From Lepturacanthus savala (taxonomy: Eukaryota > Chordata > Actinopteri > Scombriformes > Trichiuridae): DNA of 64,000 nucleotides. The stretch is from positions 25,057,934 through 25,121,933 of the forward strand of contig CM060477.1 in NCBI GenBank assembly GCA_030544235.1. Direction: 5' to 3'. Below, in pieces: positions 33,485-44,394 of this stretch. Position numbers and translations under genes: made by a program. Within the stretch, counting starts at the first letter, position 1. Each line of letters begins with the position of its first letter. The notes under the pieces were generated by a model. The model was not told the origin of the DNA. It ran no database searches and was given only the letters and a program-made list of their open reading frames with translations.

Positions 33485-34583
33485 CTCTACACTAGTGGTT
33501 CTTAACATTTCACATCAAAGACCAAAAACTTCAAAAACTAGACCACAGATCCCATCTGATAAGATTTTTGCTTTTAGATGTTTTAGATCAGAAAGTGGCC
33601 AAAATTATGGAGGACTATAACTGCCATTAACAAAAATAAATGACTGACTCAGGACATGATGCCAATATGTATTATTTTTTCCATTTAATTAATGCATTAA
33701 ATTAATTTATTGTGTATTTTTTTTTCCTTTGCACATAAACGCCCCATTTAAATGTATTTATTTATGTGTTCATCATCCCCATTTATTTCCCCAAATGTAT
33801 TTATCTTTGCATTTCCCTTTTACATTTCGACCTCAATATATAAAATGAGACATGAAATTTGAAATTAAATAATTTCATGTACAGGGAAAATAATAGGAAA
33901 TAAATATATTTATGGCAAATTAAATAAAGTAATTTATTTGCTTTTAACCCATTTAAACCCAGATTATTTTCAAATATTTTGTGGATATAATTATATCAGT
34001 TGAGTCAGTAACAATCATGTTATGTATCTAATTTTGTACCATTTTTTAATCTTTTCTTTGCAGAATTTTAATGCCTATTATAGTTGTTGCTTGCACAAAT
34101 CTGCCCATAAACAAAAACATATTTATTTATCCTATGTACAAAATTCTTTTTGGGAGGATTATTCTAGAGACTTGAATGACTATCAATGATATAATATGAT
34201 ATATTGTTGATGATAATCTAAATAAAATGAGCTGAGGGTTTGACATGTTCTCAGGAGGAAGGAGCAGGAAGCTGATGGTGTCATATGACAGGAAGCACTT
34301 GGAAACCTTTTTTTTTTTTTTGCTTAAAAACTTTTGTCTAAGTTGTCAAAAAATAACGAAATTTTGATTTTTTAGTATAAAATGACAGACATTCATAGAC
34401 ATAAAGGCTCATAGGCTTAAATAGGTTAATTCTGTCAGTTTCAGTCCTCCATACAAATTCCCCTACATTTTATCATTGTGTAGTTATGGAAGGAACTACA
34501 TCGAAAATAAGTGAGTCCCCTTTATTCTGAGGACCCAACAAGGATCCCTGGGGGACCCCACATTTAGAACCACTGCTCTACAC
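33485..34583. mobile_element. hAT-like element with perfect 8-bp target duplication
   Basis: CTCTACAC at 33485-33492 is repeated exactly at 34576-34583. Between them, 33493 begins TAGTGGTTCTTAACA and 34575 ends TTTAGAACCACTG, an imperfect TIR typical of hAT elements. The element is about 1083 bp, non-coding and AT-rich, and contains a nested family D copy (33948-34425). Confidence 0.82.
33944..34429 (+). mobile_element. Family D copy 1, piggyBac-like, nested
   Basis: TTAA (33944-33947), CCCATTTAAACCCAG at the left end, GGCTTAAATAGG at the right end, and TTAA (34426-34429). It shares TATAATTATATCAGTTGAG and an AACAATCAT block with copy 3 at 41899. 478 bp, non-coding, inside the hAT-like element at 33493. 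Confidence 0.75.
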
Positions 34584-35465
34584 AACACGTCAACCGTCCA
34601 CACGGACCAAATACAAAACATAAACCCCTTGACGCAGTATAGGGACATGAATCATGTATGGTAATTGTGCACAGATCAGCTGTGATGAAGCTGCAGTTAT
34701 AATAATGCGTATAATGAGCTGCAGGATGCAGCTGCAGCCTCAAATGTTTCCAGCTTCAGCTCAGACGTCCTCGCATTTATAAACCAGAAATGGGGTTCGA
34801 CGCCGTGGATAAAAATAACAAGCGAACTGTCGTGCATGAGATTGACCTTTAAATCCGTCCCCAAAAATACTCGCAGCCAGTGGCGGGGCTGTAATCTGAC
34901 AGCGAGAGAGGAGAGGACACAAATGGGTTTTATCAATTTCCACATGAAAAACCCGGAGAAGCCGCCGTTCCTCCCGCCTCTCCTCCCTCAACCCCGGAGA
35001 AACAGAGCCGTATGTAGCTGTACGTCGCCTCCTTTGAAAAAGCCCAGTCAATAATTTAGCAGATTGTGCGAGTGTGCGATGCCGCTAAACAGCTTTTGTT
35101 TGTTTGGACCAGAGTCTGTCGACAGGGTTCGAAGGAGGTCAGGGAAGAAAAAAAAACAGGAAAAAAAGGAGCAAAAAGCTAATGACGCCAACGTTTTCTG
35201 CCTCACAGGCCGAGCTGGAGATGAAAGGACTTTATTCCCAACGCACACATACACATTTGCGGACGAAAAACTAATCAGAGGTGAAATTACTGACCCAGTG
35301 ATGTGAAAGTGATGCATATTTTCATCCTATTTCTCAACTCTAGGCTGCATATTTAATAGAAACTCATGTATCTTTCAATATTCATGTCTCGTGTATTTTG
35401 TGCAAAGTCAATTTTCATGTAGAAGGAGCTTGATTTATTGCCTGATATATAAAATAGTGAATAAT
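34584..35465. other. Repeat-poor CpG-bearing stretch in the first intron or flank
   Basis: 34690-35300 lacks the local repeats and has more CG dinucleotides than its surroundings (for example 34795-35040). Open frames on both strands overlap but have no recognisable domain or consistent splice sites. It may be regulatory. No known motif proves it. Confidence 0.35.
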
Positions 35466-35763
35466 AGGCTGAAACTAATGACTATTCTGATAGATTTATC
35501 AATTATTGAAATGATTAATCAATTAGTTGATTGGTTGATGAAATGTGTAAATATCTTTTTTGTTCAGACCAACAGTCACAACCCAAAGATCATCAGTTTA
35601 CTATTATAGAAGAATAAAGAAACCAGGAAATAATCAGAGAAGAGAAGCTGGAACCAGAGAATGTGCAATTTCTTTTCTTACAAATGACTTAAATCCATTA
35701 ATGGATGATTAGAATAGTTGTTGATTAATCTGAAGTTGACAACTAATCGATGATTCGCTGCAG
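35466..35763 (+). mobile_element. Family A MITE, forward
   Basis: Good copy from GGCTGAAACTAATGACTATT to GATTCGCTGCAG, with all internal blocks (GTTCAGACCAACAGTC, CAACCCAAAGATCATCAGTT, GAAGCTGGAACCAGAGAATG). A reverse, fragmented copy follows at about 35940-36370, ending GATTGCAGCTCTAA. Confidence 0.72.
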
Positions 35764-36559
35764 AAAAGCTTAAGTAAAAAAAAAAAAAATCAGAGAAGCT
35801 TCAACCAGCAAACTGTATCATTTCATATCAAAACATTTGCAGATTAATTAGCGAATATAATGCTGATATTTTAGCTCATATTTCTTTTCTTTTTAATCGT
35901 GTATATTTCCATATTTCATCAAAATGAAGGAAGAAAAAGGTAGAATCATTGATTAGTTTCCAACTATTACATTAATTATTAAGGATTTTGATAATCTTTT
36001 GACTTTTTCTTTTTTGCTTTTTATCTCATGATTCGTTTTCTTGATTTTGGTTCATTTAAACTTCCATACTAGACCAAAATCAGGGAAAATGGCAGATTAA
36101 TTGATTAGTTTGCAACTGTTACATTAATCAATTCATGGATTTAAGTCATTTAAAAGAAGAAACTGTCAAATTCTTTGGTCCCAGCTTCTCAAATCTGACT
36201 GTTTCTTAGTTTCTTCAGTCTTCTATAAGAGTAAACTAATGAATCTTCAGCTTTGGGGAAACACTGATCGACATTTTATGAACCAAATAAAATTGGTTCA
36301 TACCATTTTATGAACCAAATAAGTAATCGATTAATCATTTCAATAATTTAAAGATTGATTGCAGCTCTAATAATATTTCATATTATTAGTAGAAAAACCT
36401 ATATAATAACATACTATCACACCATCAAGCAACCAAGTAAATAAACAGAGACATGTAGATATCTTAAAAACTAACAAAATAATAATGGAAATAACCACAT
36501 TAACATAAGAAAAAGAAAGAATAATATAAGATTATTAATAATATATATATAAATACAAG

Positions 36560-36860
36560 TGTCCTTTAGCTCCTGTGTCTCTGTGACCACTCTAATGATA
36601 ATGATAATGTCTAATAACAGGATTTCCAGCAGCTGATTCTACAGCCTGTGACAGTCCAGCTGCAGCTGAGCATCAGGGATAAAATCGTTACTGTGTGGAA
36701 GGAGTTTAATCTGCTGCAGCAGATATTGATGCTGTTTCACAGGCCGAGTGTCCACGCTTTGCTGCAAAACTGCTCATCATCACTGCTGCTGTGGTGAAGG
36801 AGCAATGTGTCGTCGATGGGAAACAGGAGTTTGGCCACAAGAGAATCATTTAATGAGACA
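36560..36860 (+). repeat. Diverged duplicate pair, copy 1
   Basis: Shares CAGCCTGTGACAGTCCAGCT, GCAGCTG-x-x-CATC, GGGATAAAAT, GTGTGGAAGG, CTGCAGCAGATA-TGATGC and GTTTCAC in order with 41675-41890, about 5.1 kb away and in the same orientation. It is GC-richer than its surroundings and is not one of the A, B or D families. Confidence 0.65.
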
Positions 36861-36920
36861 GAAGACGACTTCTGCTGATGTGTTTGATCACTTTTAATAT
36901 GTGTGTGTGTTTATGTAGTA

Positions 36921-36921
<1 letters not shown>

Positions 36922-36958
<37 letters not shown>
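36922..36958. repeat. (GT)n microsatellite
   Basis: About 18 GT units. A shorter GT run lies just before it at 36900-36911. Confidence 0.96.
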
Positions 36959-36962
<4 letters not shown>

Positions 36963-37539
36963 TTCTGCTCTGCCTGAATTATTCAGCTTTAATGTGGGGG
37001 AAAAGATGTTATATATTGGACTAAAACAATCTGTTCTCAGCTTCATTTAACTCGTCTCCATTAGTGGATGTTTCATTCTTTTTTTTAGAGGGAGACGTTC
37101 AGACTGGAGAGATTTCAGCCTCTGGTTCATCTTCAGATTTTACTTGACTCTCAATGTGTTCTTATTTCTAAAACTGCAAGGATTATTCAATTAAATTATT
37201 CATCAAGAAACTTATTTTTGATTATTGATTCATTGTTTTATTTATTAATCAAGTTTTAAAGACAAAAGGTGCTGAAATCTGATTATTTGTGGAAAATAAT
37301 CAAGTTAATCTGAGATAAAAGTAGTTGTTTGTTGCAGCTCTAATTATAATTCCTCAATAATAAAAATAGTCAAAGTGAATTATCACTTAAATGAAGACGC
37401 AAGAAAGAAAAGAATCTAAAAGAAAATAGAAATCATCGGAAAAATAATCTTCAAATATTTTGATAATTGAATAATAAGGCTTTGTTGGTTGCAGCTTCTC
37501 AGACGTGTTTTTATTTAAGCTTTTCTGCAGCAATTCATT

Positions 37540-37811
37540 CAATGAGTTGACAACTATTATATTTATCACAAACTATTCTGATAATCAAATAATGGATTTG
37601 AATCATTTTTAGGAAAATGTCCAAATTCCCTGGTTCCATCTTCTCTTCTCTGATTATTTTCTGGTTTCTTTAGTCTCTATAATAGTAAACTGATGATCTT
37701 TGGGAACCAGTGATCAATATTATACATTGTTTTATCAAGTAAACAACTCAATCAATCAATCATTTCAGTAATCGAGTGATTTATCGACTATCAGAATAGT
37801 TGCAGCTCTAG
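37540..37811 (-). mobile_element. Family A MITE, reverse
   Basis: From ATGAGTTGACAACTATTATA to GAATAGTTGCAGCTCTA, with AGGAAAATGTCCAAATTCCC and TAATAGTAAACTGATGATCT intact. The segment between the TTTGGG and GATCAATATT blocks is deleted. More degraded A-like sequence occurs at 37170-37340. Confidence 0.65.
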
Positions 37812-37935
37812 TTTGATGCCAGTAAAGCTACTTGAATGGAAATTGAATTGTGGGTTGGCTACAAATTTTGCCATTAATAGAAAATAAAACAACACTGAAT
37901 GCGGAAAAACATGTTTTCTGCAGATGGTATACATC

Positions 37936-37985
37936 TATCTAAATAATGATCTTCCATATATATATGGATGATCATTATTTAGATA
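37936..37985. repeat. 50-bp near-perfect palindrome
   Basis: ATCTAAATAATGATC (37937-37951) pairs exactly with 37970-37984, and the middle CCATATATATATGG is self-complementary. Only one base pair in the whole palindrome mismatches (37952/37969). Confidence 0.85.
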
Positions 37986-38619
37986 CATAGATTAATTATT
38001 TAAGTATATATAATGTCTTTCTATCTGGCAGATTTTTCCTTTTAAAAGTATTTGAGCAGGTAGTAGAGAGTGAGATAAAATCTATTAAATATAATAAATA
38101 TAATGCTCAAGACTGAGAACAAGTCATTTTTTATCTTTAACTTCTATGAGCTAATATATGAGCTGTCAACACTTTTTATCAAGAGAAAACAATTATTGTA
38201 CTGGTATACTATAGAAATACTGGTTCCAAAACTACTTGAAATATAAAAGTAAAGCTTAGTACAATATGCATTAAAAAATTATTATTTGAATGATACCAAC
38301 AATAATTAAATAAAACAAGATTAAATTGAGCAAAATCAAGAAAGAAAACTTCTATAAAATAAGCAAAATCTGCCAATGGAATACAATAATAGGAATTCTA
38401 ATCCATATTAGATTAATTGTAGCAAATACAGGATGTTTGTGAATTATTTCTGTTTTTCCTTCATTATAAACATGCAGCTGCAGGAACCTGATGTTCTGAA
38501 TCGTTTCTTCTTATTCTTACTGACATTAACATTGTTGCGACGTGTCATTTAAAGTCTGCAGCAGCACTTTCATTCCTGAGCTCCGCTGATGAGGCAGAAA
38601 CAGCATCGTTTAGTTAGTG

Positions 38620-38621
<2 letters not shown>

Positions 38622-38649
<28 letters not shown>
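38622..38649. repeat. (AG)14 microsatellite
   Basis: Pure AG tract of about 28 bp. Confidence 0.96.
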
Positions 38650-38653
<4 letters not shown>

Positions 38654-38770
38654 AACCATCTTCCTGGGTCGATCGGGTCTTGTCCTTCGAGGATTCGACA
38701 TCAATGACAGTGACACCAGGTCGATGAGCTGACAGCCAAATGCTGCAAATTTACTCTGTCAGCTGAGGAG

Positions 38771-39575
38771 CAGCTTTAACAGCAGCAGCAAACGTGTTAG
38801 CAGCAGCGTTAGCAGTTACGGCTGCAGCAGCAATGTTAGAAGCAGCTTTAGCAGCAGTGTTAGCAGAAGCAATATTAGATGCACTGTTAGCAGCAGTATT
38901 AGCAGCAACTTTAGCAGCAGCAGTGTTAGCAGCATTGTCAGCCACAGCCACAGTGTTAATCCTCTAATGTAAAGTGTCTCTATATGGCAACAATTACTCT
39001 ATCTTCATTTTTATGAAAAGCTGTGATATAAAAATCTATGTTTTTACAGCTAGATGTGAAAAGGGGTCTTTTATTTTGAAGGGCATGTAATTTATGAGGT
39101 CACATGACCAGGATATCCTGTTTGCTCATGGACATTTGACATGTGAGCATCACTGTCTCACAACCAAAGTTTGCCTTTTATTTAGAATTTTCATCAAATC
39201 AAAAATTGAACTCACTATATGGGATAAGTAACCTTTAATTAAAAAAATGGAAAATTATAAAATTCCAAGTGCATCCAACCTAATGTCCTAAGTCCCATTG
39301 AGTAACATAGCATGAAACTATTCTGAGACTATGTTTACTACTTTTTCTTATATTTCTTAAATACATCTATTATTTTTCATTTTAAGTAATAAAAACCTTC
39401 AAAACATGTTTACCATGTCTAAGTAATATTTCATGTAATAGAGGCTTAACAGCACCTTTAGCAGCAGCAACAGCTATAGTAGCAACAGCAGCTTTATTAG
39501 CAACAGCTTTGTTAGCAACAGCAGTGTTAGCAGCAGCAGCAGTGTTAGCAGCAGCAGTGTTAGCAGCAGCATCAG
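38771..39575. repeat. Degenerate 12-bp GCAGCAGTGTTA array, split by an insertion
   Basis: Two blocks, 38771-38955 and 39450-39575, are built from variants of GCAGCAGTGTTA (and shorter GCA runs). The unit is a multiple of 3 and lacks stops, so the minus strand gives Ala/Asn/Thr-rich frames of 66 and 76 codons that I regard as artefacts. The gap between the blocks is exactly one TTAA-flanked element. Confidence 0.8.
38956..39449 (-). mobile_element. Family D copy 2, piggyBac-like, inside the GCA array
   Basis: TTAA at 38956-38959 and 39446-39449 flank 486 bp. The ends TCCTCTAATGTA and TACATG-type inverse (right end ATGTAATAGAGGC) form a short TIR. The interior (for example the TTTTTACAG-TAGATGTGAAAAGGGG region, and GGATATCCTGTTTG) is the inverse of copy 3. 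Removing the element and one TTAA restores a plausible GTGTTAACAGCA array unit. Confidence 0.78.
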
Positions 39576-39710
39576 ACATATGGCCCCACTGTCCAATAAA
39601 AGCTTTCAACAACTTCTTCCTTCAGTTACTTTTACTGAACTAATGCTTCATTTTAATGAAGTAATGATTAATATAGAATAAAACATCAGTCAGAGAGAAA
39701 ACCACCACTC

Positions 39711-39983
39711 TACTGCAGTACTTTAACTACATCTACTCATAGTACTGCAGTACTTTAACTACATCTACTCATAGTACTGCAGTACTTTAGCTACATCTAC
39801 TCATAGTACTGCAGTACTTTAACTACATCTACTCATAGTACTGCAGTACTTTAACTACATCTACTCATAGTACTGCAGTACTTTAACTACATCTACTCAT
39901 AGTACTGCAGTACTTTAGCTACATCTACTCATAGTACTGCAATACTTTAGCTACATCTACTCATAGTACTGCAATACTTAAGC
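39711..39983. repeat. 32-bp tandem repeat, about 8.5 copies
   Basis: Period 32 from 39711 (copies begin at 39711, 39743, 39775, 39807, 39839, 39871, 39903, 39935 and a partial at 39967). The unit begins TACTGCAGTACTTTAACTAC and ends ATCTACTCATAG. Each junction creates AGTACTGCAGTACT, a perfect 14-bp palindrome. Copies differ at only two or three sites (A/G in TTTARCTAC, and GCAG to GCAA in the last ones), so the array is young or homogenised. Confidence 0.97.
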
Positions 39984-39987
39984 TATG

Positions 39988-40112
39988 CTCAAACTGAAGC
40001 CGAAAACTTTAAACTCTTACGTCAGATTTCAAGCCGTCAAATTCAAAGCCTTTAAATGTATTTTTATCAAACTGAGGACCAGTCTCCACACACACACACA
40101 CACACACACACA
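39988..40112 (+). repeat. Duplicated segment ending in a CA tract, copy 1
   Basis: CTCAAACTGAAGCCGAAAAC, then GTCAGATTTCAAGCCGTCAA, ATTCAAAGCCTTTAAA, GAGGACCAGTCTCCA and (CA)n at 40087-40112. The same order recurs at 55529-55648, 15.5 kb away, with high identity. The boundaries coincide on both sides. Non-coding and unrecognised. Confidence 0.85.
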
Positions 40113-41674
40113 CCTATGACTCTATCAGCAGACACAGATCCATTTACATACAAATAAAGTCACAAACTCTGTTGCTACTGAAATAAATCAGCTTCTCGTT
40201 TTCCGTCACATCGCAGAGAAAAAAAACCCTTTGCTGTCGTTTCCATGGTTGCTGTTGCTACTCTGACCCATGAAAAAGCTCAAAGTTTCATCTAAACACA
40301 AACTAAAGCAGCAGCAGCATATAGCGTGAAGCAGTTTGTTAAGTAATAGTGTTCTGATGAGATAAAAGTTTACTCTGCTCCACTTTAAATGACTCATGAG
40401 AGCTACAGTATTTATCCTTGTCCACTTTCACCAGATCCTGATCTTTGTTTCTTTATTTGCTGCTTTTTTAAATTCCAAGAGACACAGGAGATTCATTTCT
40501 CTGCAGAAAATAACCGGATATCACATCCTTTATCAAAAAGACGCGTATTTTAATATTTATTCATGTAGCTAACAGGAGCAGCAGCAGAAAAACTGAAAGG
40601 TAAACATGCACCAGGTTCTTTTATAGAAGGAAGGAAGTGTAAAGTAAATGAGTACAAATACTTATGTTACTGAAGTAGAAAAGTTGTGAATCTGTCATTT
40701 ACTAGAACATTATATTTCAAAAATTTTAATCATTATTATTTGGAAAAAGGGAAAAGGGGAACATTTTTACTTAAAAAGCTAAAAGATATGAGATAAAAAC
40801 TCAAACATATTAGATAAAATTAAAAATTGACATAATAGTGACACTAATACATGTTCAAATATGTTTAAAGGGGCAATAAAACACATTAACTGCAACATCT
40901 GTCAATAAGTGATTATTTCAAGTTTTAGTTCTTGATTTTAGACAAATTATTGCTATTATTTAAGAATAAGAGTAAAGGTCAACATTATTAGATTAAAAAA
41001 CAACATCATTATATTTCTATAATGCATATTGTACTAAGTTTTGTTTTTTTTTTACCTTTACTCTTATACTTTAAGTAGATTTGAAACCAGTAAAATATAT
41101 TTTTCGCTTGACAACAAGTGATGACAGCTCATATATTGGGAGTTTAAGGTTGTTTCTGCCTAAACATATTTTTTCTCATTCTTAAAGTGTTATATTTAAT
41201 AGATTTTACCTCATTTACTTATTACCTGTTCAAATCATTTTAAAGAGACAATACAACATAAACTGACAAATCTCTGCCAGAAATCTGATGATCAGAAATC
41301 TGTTGTTATTTTTACTTTTATACTTTAGGTAGTTTGAGTAGGTTTACACAATAAAATACATCCATTGAGTTAAAGGTTGTTTCACTTGTTCATTCCTTAA
41401 TATCCCTCCATCTCATTCCCTCTGTATTTCTTGTTCAATTACTTTTAAAGGGACATTACAACAACATAAACTGCAAAATCTCACTTTTGAAGCCAGAATT
41501 TTAACATATTTGCTTAAATAAACAGCTTGAGTTGACACTAGAACTTGATGCAGATGTATTTTTAAACCCTAGTCTCTGTACCTGAGTAATAAATGTGAAG
41601 ACTTTGACTCCTCGGTTTGTGGTTAATGATTTTATCCCCAAGTGCAGGTTAGCGGTCAGAGTCCCGTCAGATTC
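40113..41674. other. Intron or flank with family F copies
   Basis: Two inverted family F copies at 41030-41230 and 41330-41480 (GACAGCTCATATATTGGGAG, GGTTGTTTCTGCC). The rest is AT-rich unique sequence without a gene. Confidence 0.45.
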
Positions 41675-41890
41675 TCTGATGACACTTTAATAATAATGAT
41701 GATGTGTAATAACAGCATTTTCAGCAGCTAAACACTAACCAGCCATGGTTTTCCAGCCTGTGACAGTTCAGTTGCAGCTGTGAACATCGATTTCCACACA
41801 CGTGGGGATAAGATGGTTAACGGCGTGGAAGGGAAGGCGACGCCGGGTTAAATCGCTGCTGCAGATAATGATGCCGTTTCACCGGCTCAA
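41675..41890 (+). repeat. Diverged duplicate pair, copy 2
   Basis: CAGCCTGTGACAGTTCAGTT, GCAGCTGTGAACATC, GGGGATAAGATGG, GCGTGGAAGGGAAGG, GCTGCAGATAATGATGCC and GTTTCACCGG parallel the copy at 36580-36760. Family D copy 3 begins immediately after it (TTAA at 41895). Confidence 0.65.
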
Positions 41891-41894
41891 GGTT

Positions 41895-42349
41895 TTAACC
41901 CATTTAAGCCCAGAGTTTCTCAAAGATTTCATGCATATAATTATATCAGTTGAGCCTCTAACAATCATCTTGTCTATTTTTTCCAATTTTGTACTCTTTT
42001 TTTAACCTATTCTATTCTATCTATTGCATGAAATATTACTCGATAAAACATGTTTTGAATGTTTTTATTTCTTAAAATGGCCTAAATAATAGATATAGAT
42101 AGCTATGCAGTTTCATGCTAAGTATGTAACCCATTTAGTGAGATAATTTTTTTATTTGGTGAAAATTTTCCAAACTCCTGAATAAAAGACCTTTGGTCAT
42201 AAGACAATGTTTCTCACATATCAAATGTCCATGAACAAACAGGATATCCTAGTCACGTGACCCCATCCTTCAAAATAAAAGCCCCCTTTTCACACCTAAC
42301 TGTAAAAACGTAGATTTTCTATACATTTTTATAATAATAAGGGGGTTAA
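41895..42349 (+). mobile_element. Family D copy 3, piggyBac-like
   Basis: TTAA at 41895-41898 and 42346-42349. The left end is CCCATTTAAGCCCAGAG and the right end ATAATAAGGGGG. 447 bp, non-coding, the same orientation as copy 1 and opposite to copy 2. Confidence 0.75.
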
Positions 42350-42861
42350 TATCTATTATATTATCATGTCAGGGTTGAAAATCACAATAATGTAAATAAA
42401 ATGACTCTTTCTGGGAGAGTTTGTCTTCACAAAGGAAGAAACACTAGGAAATATCTGTTTTGCTTAAACCGTGAAAACGCTGTTTCCCATCATGTCAGAA
42501 AAAAGCTGTCTGAGGAACATTTAGATAAGCATTTCAATTTAGATGTATTTTAAGTATAAAATGACAGCTGTTGATGGGAAATCAGCTGTTTTCTTAACAC
42601 ATCTATAATTCTTCACCTTTTTACTGGTTTACTGAAAAACAACATGATTGACAGTCTCGTTTTGTCGTCTTCAACCTGGATGTTTGTTCTTAACTCAAAT
42701 TACTACAAACCACATGTCTGTGTATTTCTGCCTAGTAAATATTCTGAATGAAACATGAAAACTCTTTACTGCAGTAAAAGTATCAATACAAATACAGCAA
42801 TATACAAATACCCCATTACAAGTTATAGTCCTTCATGAAAAATCCTACTACAGCAAAACTA

Positions 42862-43024
42862 CATGACTAGTATGAGCTCAATGTAGTTAAAATACTCCAG
42901 GAAATATAAAGATTTGAGGAAGTTTAAGTTTTGCAGTATTATGAGTTAATATAGTTAAAATACTGCAGTATTATGAGTTGATATAGTTAAAGTATTGTAG
43001 TATTATGAGTTAATATAGTTAAAA
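42862..43024. repeat. 32-bp tandem repeat in inverted orientation, 3 to 4 copies
   Basis: Perfectly spaced units start at 42929, 42961 and 42993, each 32 bp, of the form TACTGCAGTATTATGAGTTR followed by ATATAGTTAAAR, with a degraded unit near 42862-42893. The reverse complement lines up with the 39711 unit base for base over most of its length. Confidence 0.88.
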
Positions 43025-43289
43025 CCTCAGAATTTCTCTTAAATCCAGAATCAGTGGACTTTTTGTGCTGAGAGTTTTAGAGTTGTTCTCAGACTGAAGA
43101 GGATCAGGAAGCTCAACGATACTCAAAGATTCATGATGACAGTTTGGTCCCGACTGTTTTCATTAATAGATAAGATGATGTCATTTGACTCTTAAAACAC
43201 ACACTTTGGTAAAAACAAGAACAGAATTTGACATGTGATGATTTGATAAAACGCATGAATCAATTTTTAATTGACCCTGATTGTAGGGG

Positions 43290-43291
<2 letters not shown>

Positions 43292-43329
<38 letters not shown>
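43292..43329. repeat. (AC)19 microsatellite
   Basis: Pure AC tract in the first-intron or flanking region. Confidence 0.97.
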
Positions 43330-43332
<3 letters not shown>

Positions 43333-44115
43333 GCTGCATCAGACTTCGACACTGTGAAGAATCATGTTTGTTCTGAACAGCAACAAAATGAAGTGATGCT
43401 CAGTACTGAGCTGATTCTACGCTGTGTTACACACGACTGAAAAATCAATTACAGACAATAATGTGTGGATGAACTTTGGTCTTTAAACTACTCAGTGTGA
43501 ATTTTATCTCAAGGTAGTGCTTCTTTTGTTTTTCCAAAATGAAATGTACAGTAACGTATAAAGATTCTAGAAGATTTTTCTTTTGTGAAAAGTCTGAACT
43601 GATCTGAAATATTTACACATAATTTTATTCATTATGAAGAAAATAGTTCTTTAAATTTTGCATTTTTAGTTTTTAATTTTCCTCTCAGCTTTTGGCACCT
43701 TTACAACTTCCTGTTTGCATTGAGTGGACTTAATAAAGTCCAATTTGGAGAGTTTACACTGAAACATTAAACAGTGAAGAGCATCAGATCTTTTCTATTC
43801 CAGCGTTTTCTCTCTGCTCTGTGCAAAGATTTTTAAATTCTACCTCCAGTGATGAGGAGGATCATTTTAATTCATTATCTAAATCTTGTTTTAGACGCTC
43901 AGCTTGTTATTTACAGAACTGTGAGTAAGCGTCAGTTCTCACTTGAACACAGATACATACCATAATATACACAGTGTTAGAGTTTGACATTAATCCAGGA
44001 GCACGACCACACATGATAACTGCTTCTCAGCTGCTAAAATCCCACACTTCAAAACCAAATGCACCAGAAACTTGTTAATCTGAGCTTTAGCAGAAAGAAG
44101 AAATGAGGTTCTGAC

Positions 44116-44118
<3 letters not shown>

Positions 44119-44161
<43 letters not shown>
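44119..44161. repeat. (GT)21 microsatellite
   Basis: Pure GT tract. The minus-strand His/Thr frame over it is an artefact. Confidence 0.97.
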
Positions 44162-44394
44162 GTTTCTGTATTATATGATTTAAACAGTGGAGATGTGGTT
44201 AATAAAATAATAAGAAGCATGTAGATGTATAGTTATAGTTCGCTGTAATCATGGATTTATCTTTGAAAAATAAAATAAAGATAAAATAAACAACCTTCTT
44301 ATTCAGTTTATTCTCCCTACATCTACAATAATAATATATAATTGATCTATATAATATATGAGTTTTACTTTCTGAAATGTTGTGAAAAAAACTA

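Noticed and set aside
38751..39612. Ala/Asn-rich proteins on the minus strand
   Set aside because: They come from the 12-bp GCAGCAGTGTTA array, whose unit is a multiple of three without stops. There is no start context, conserved domain or splice support.
39711..39983. CRISPR-like array
   Set aside because: The 32-bp units are directly tandem with no unique spacers, in a vertebrate intron, so this is a minisatellite.
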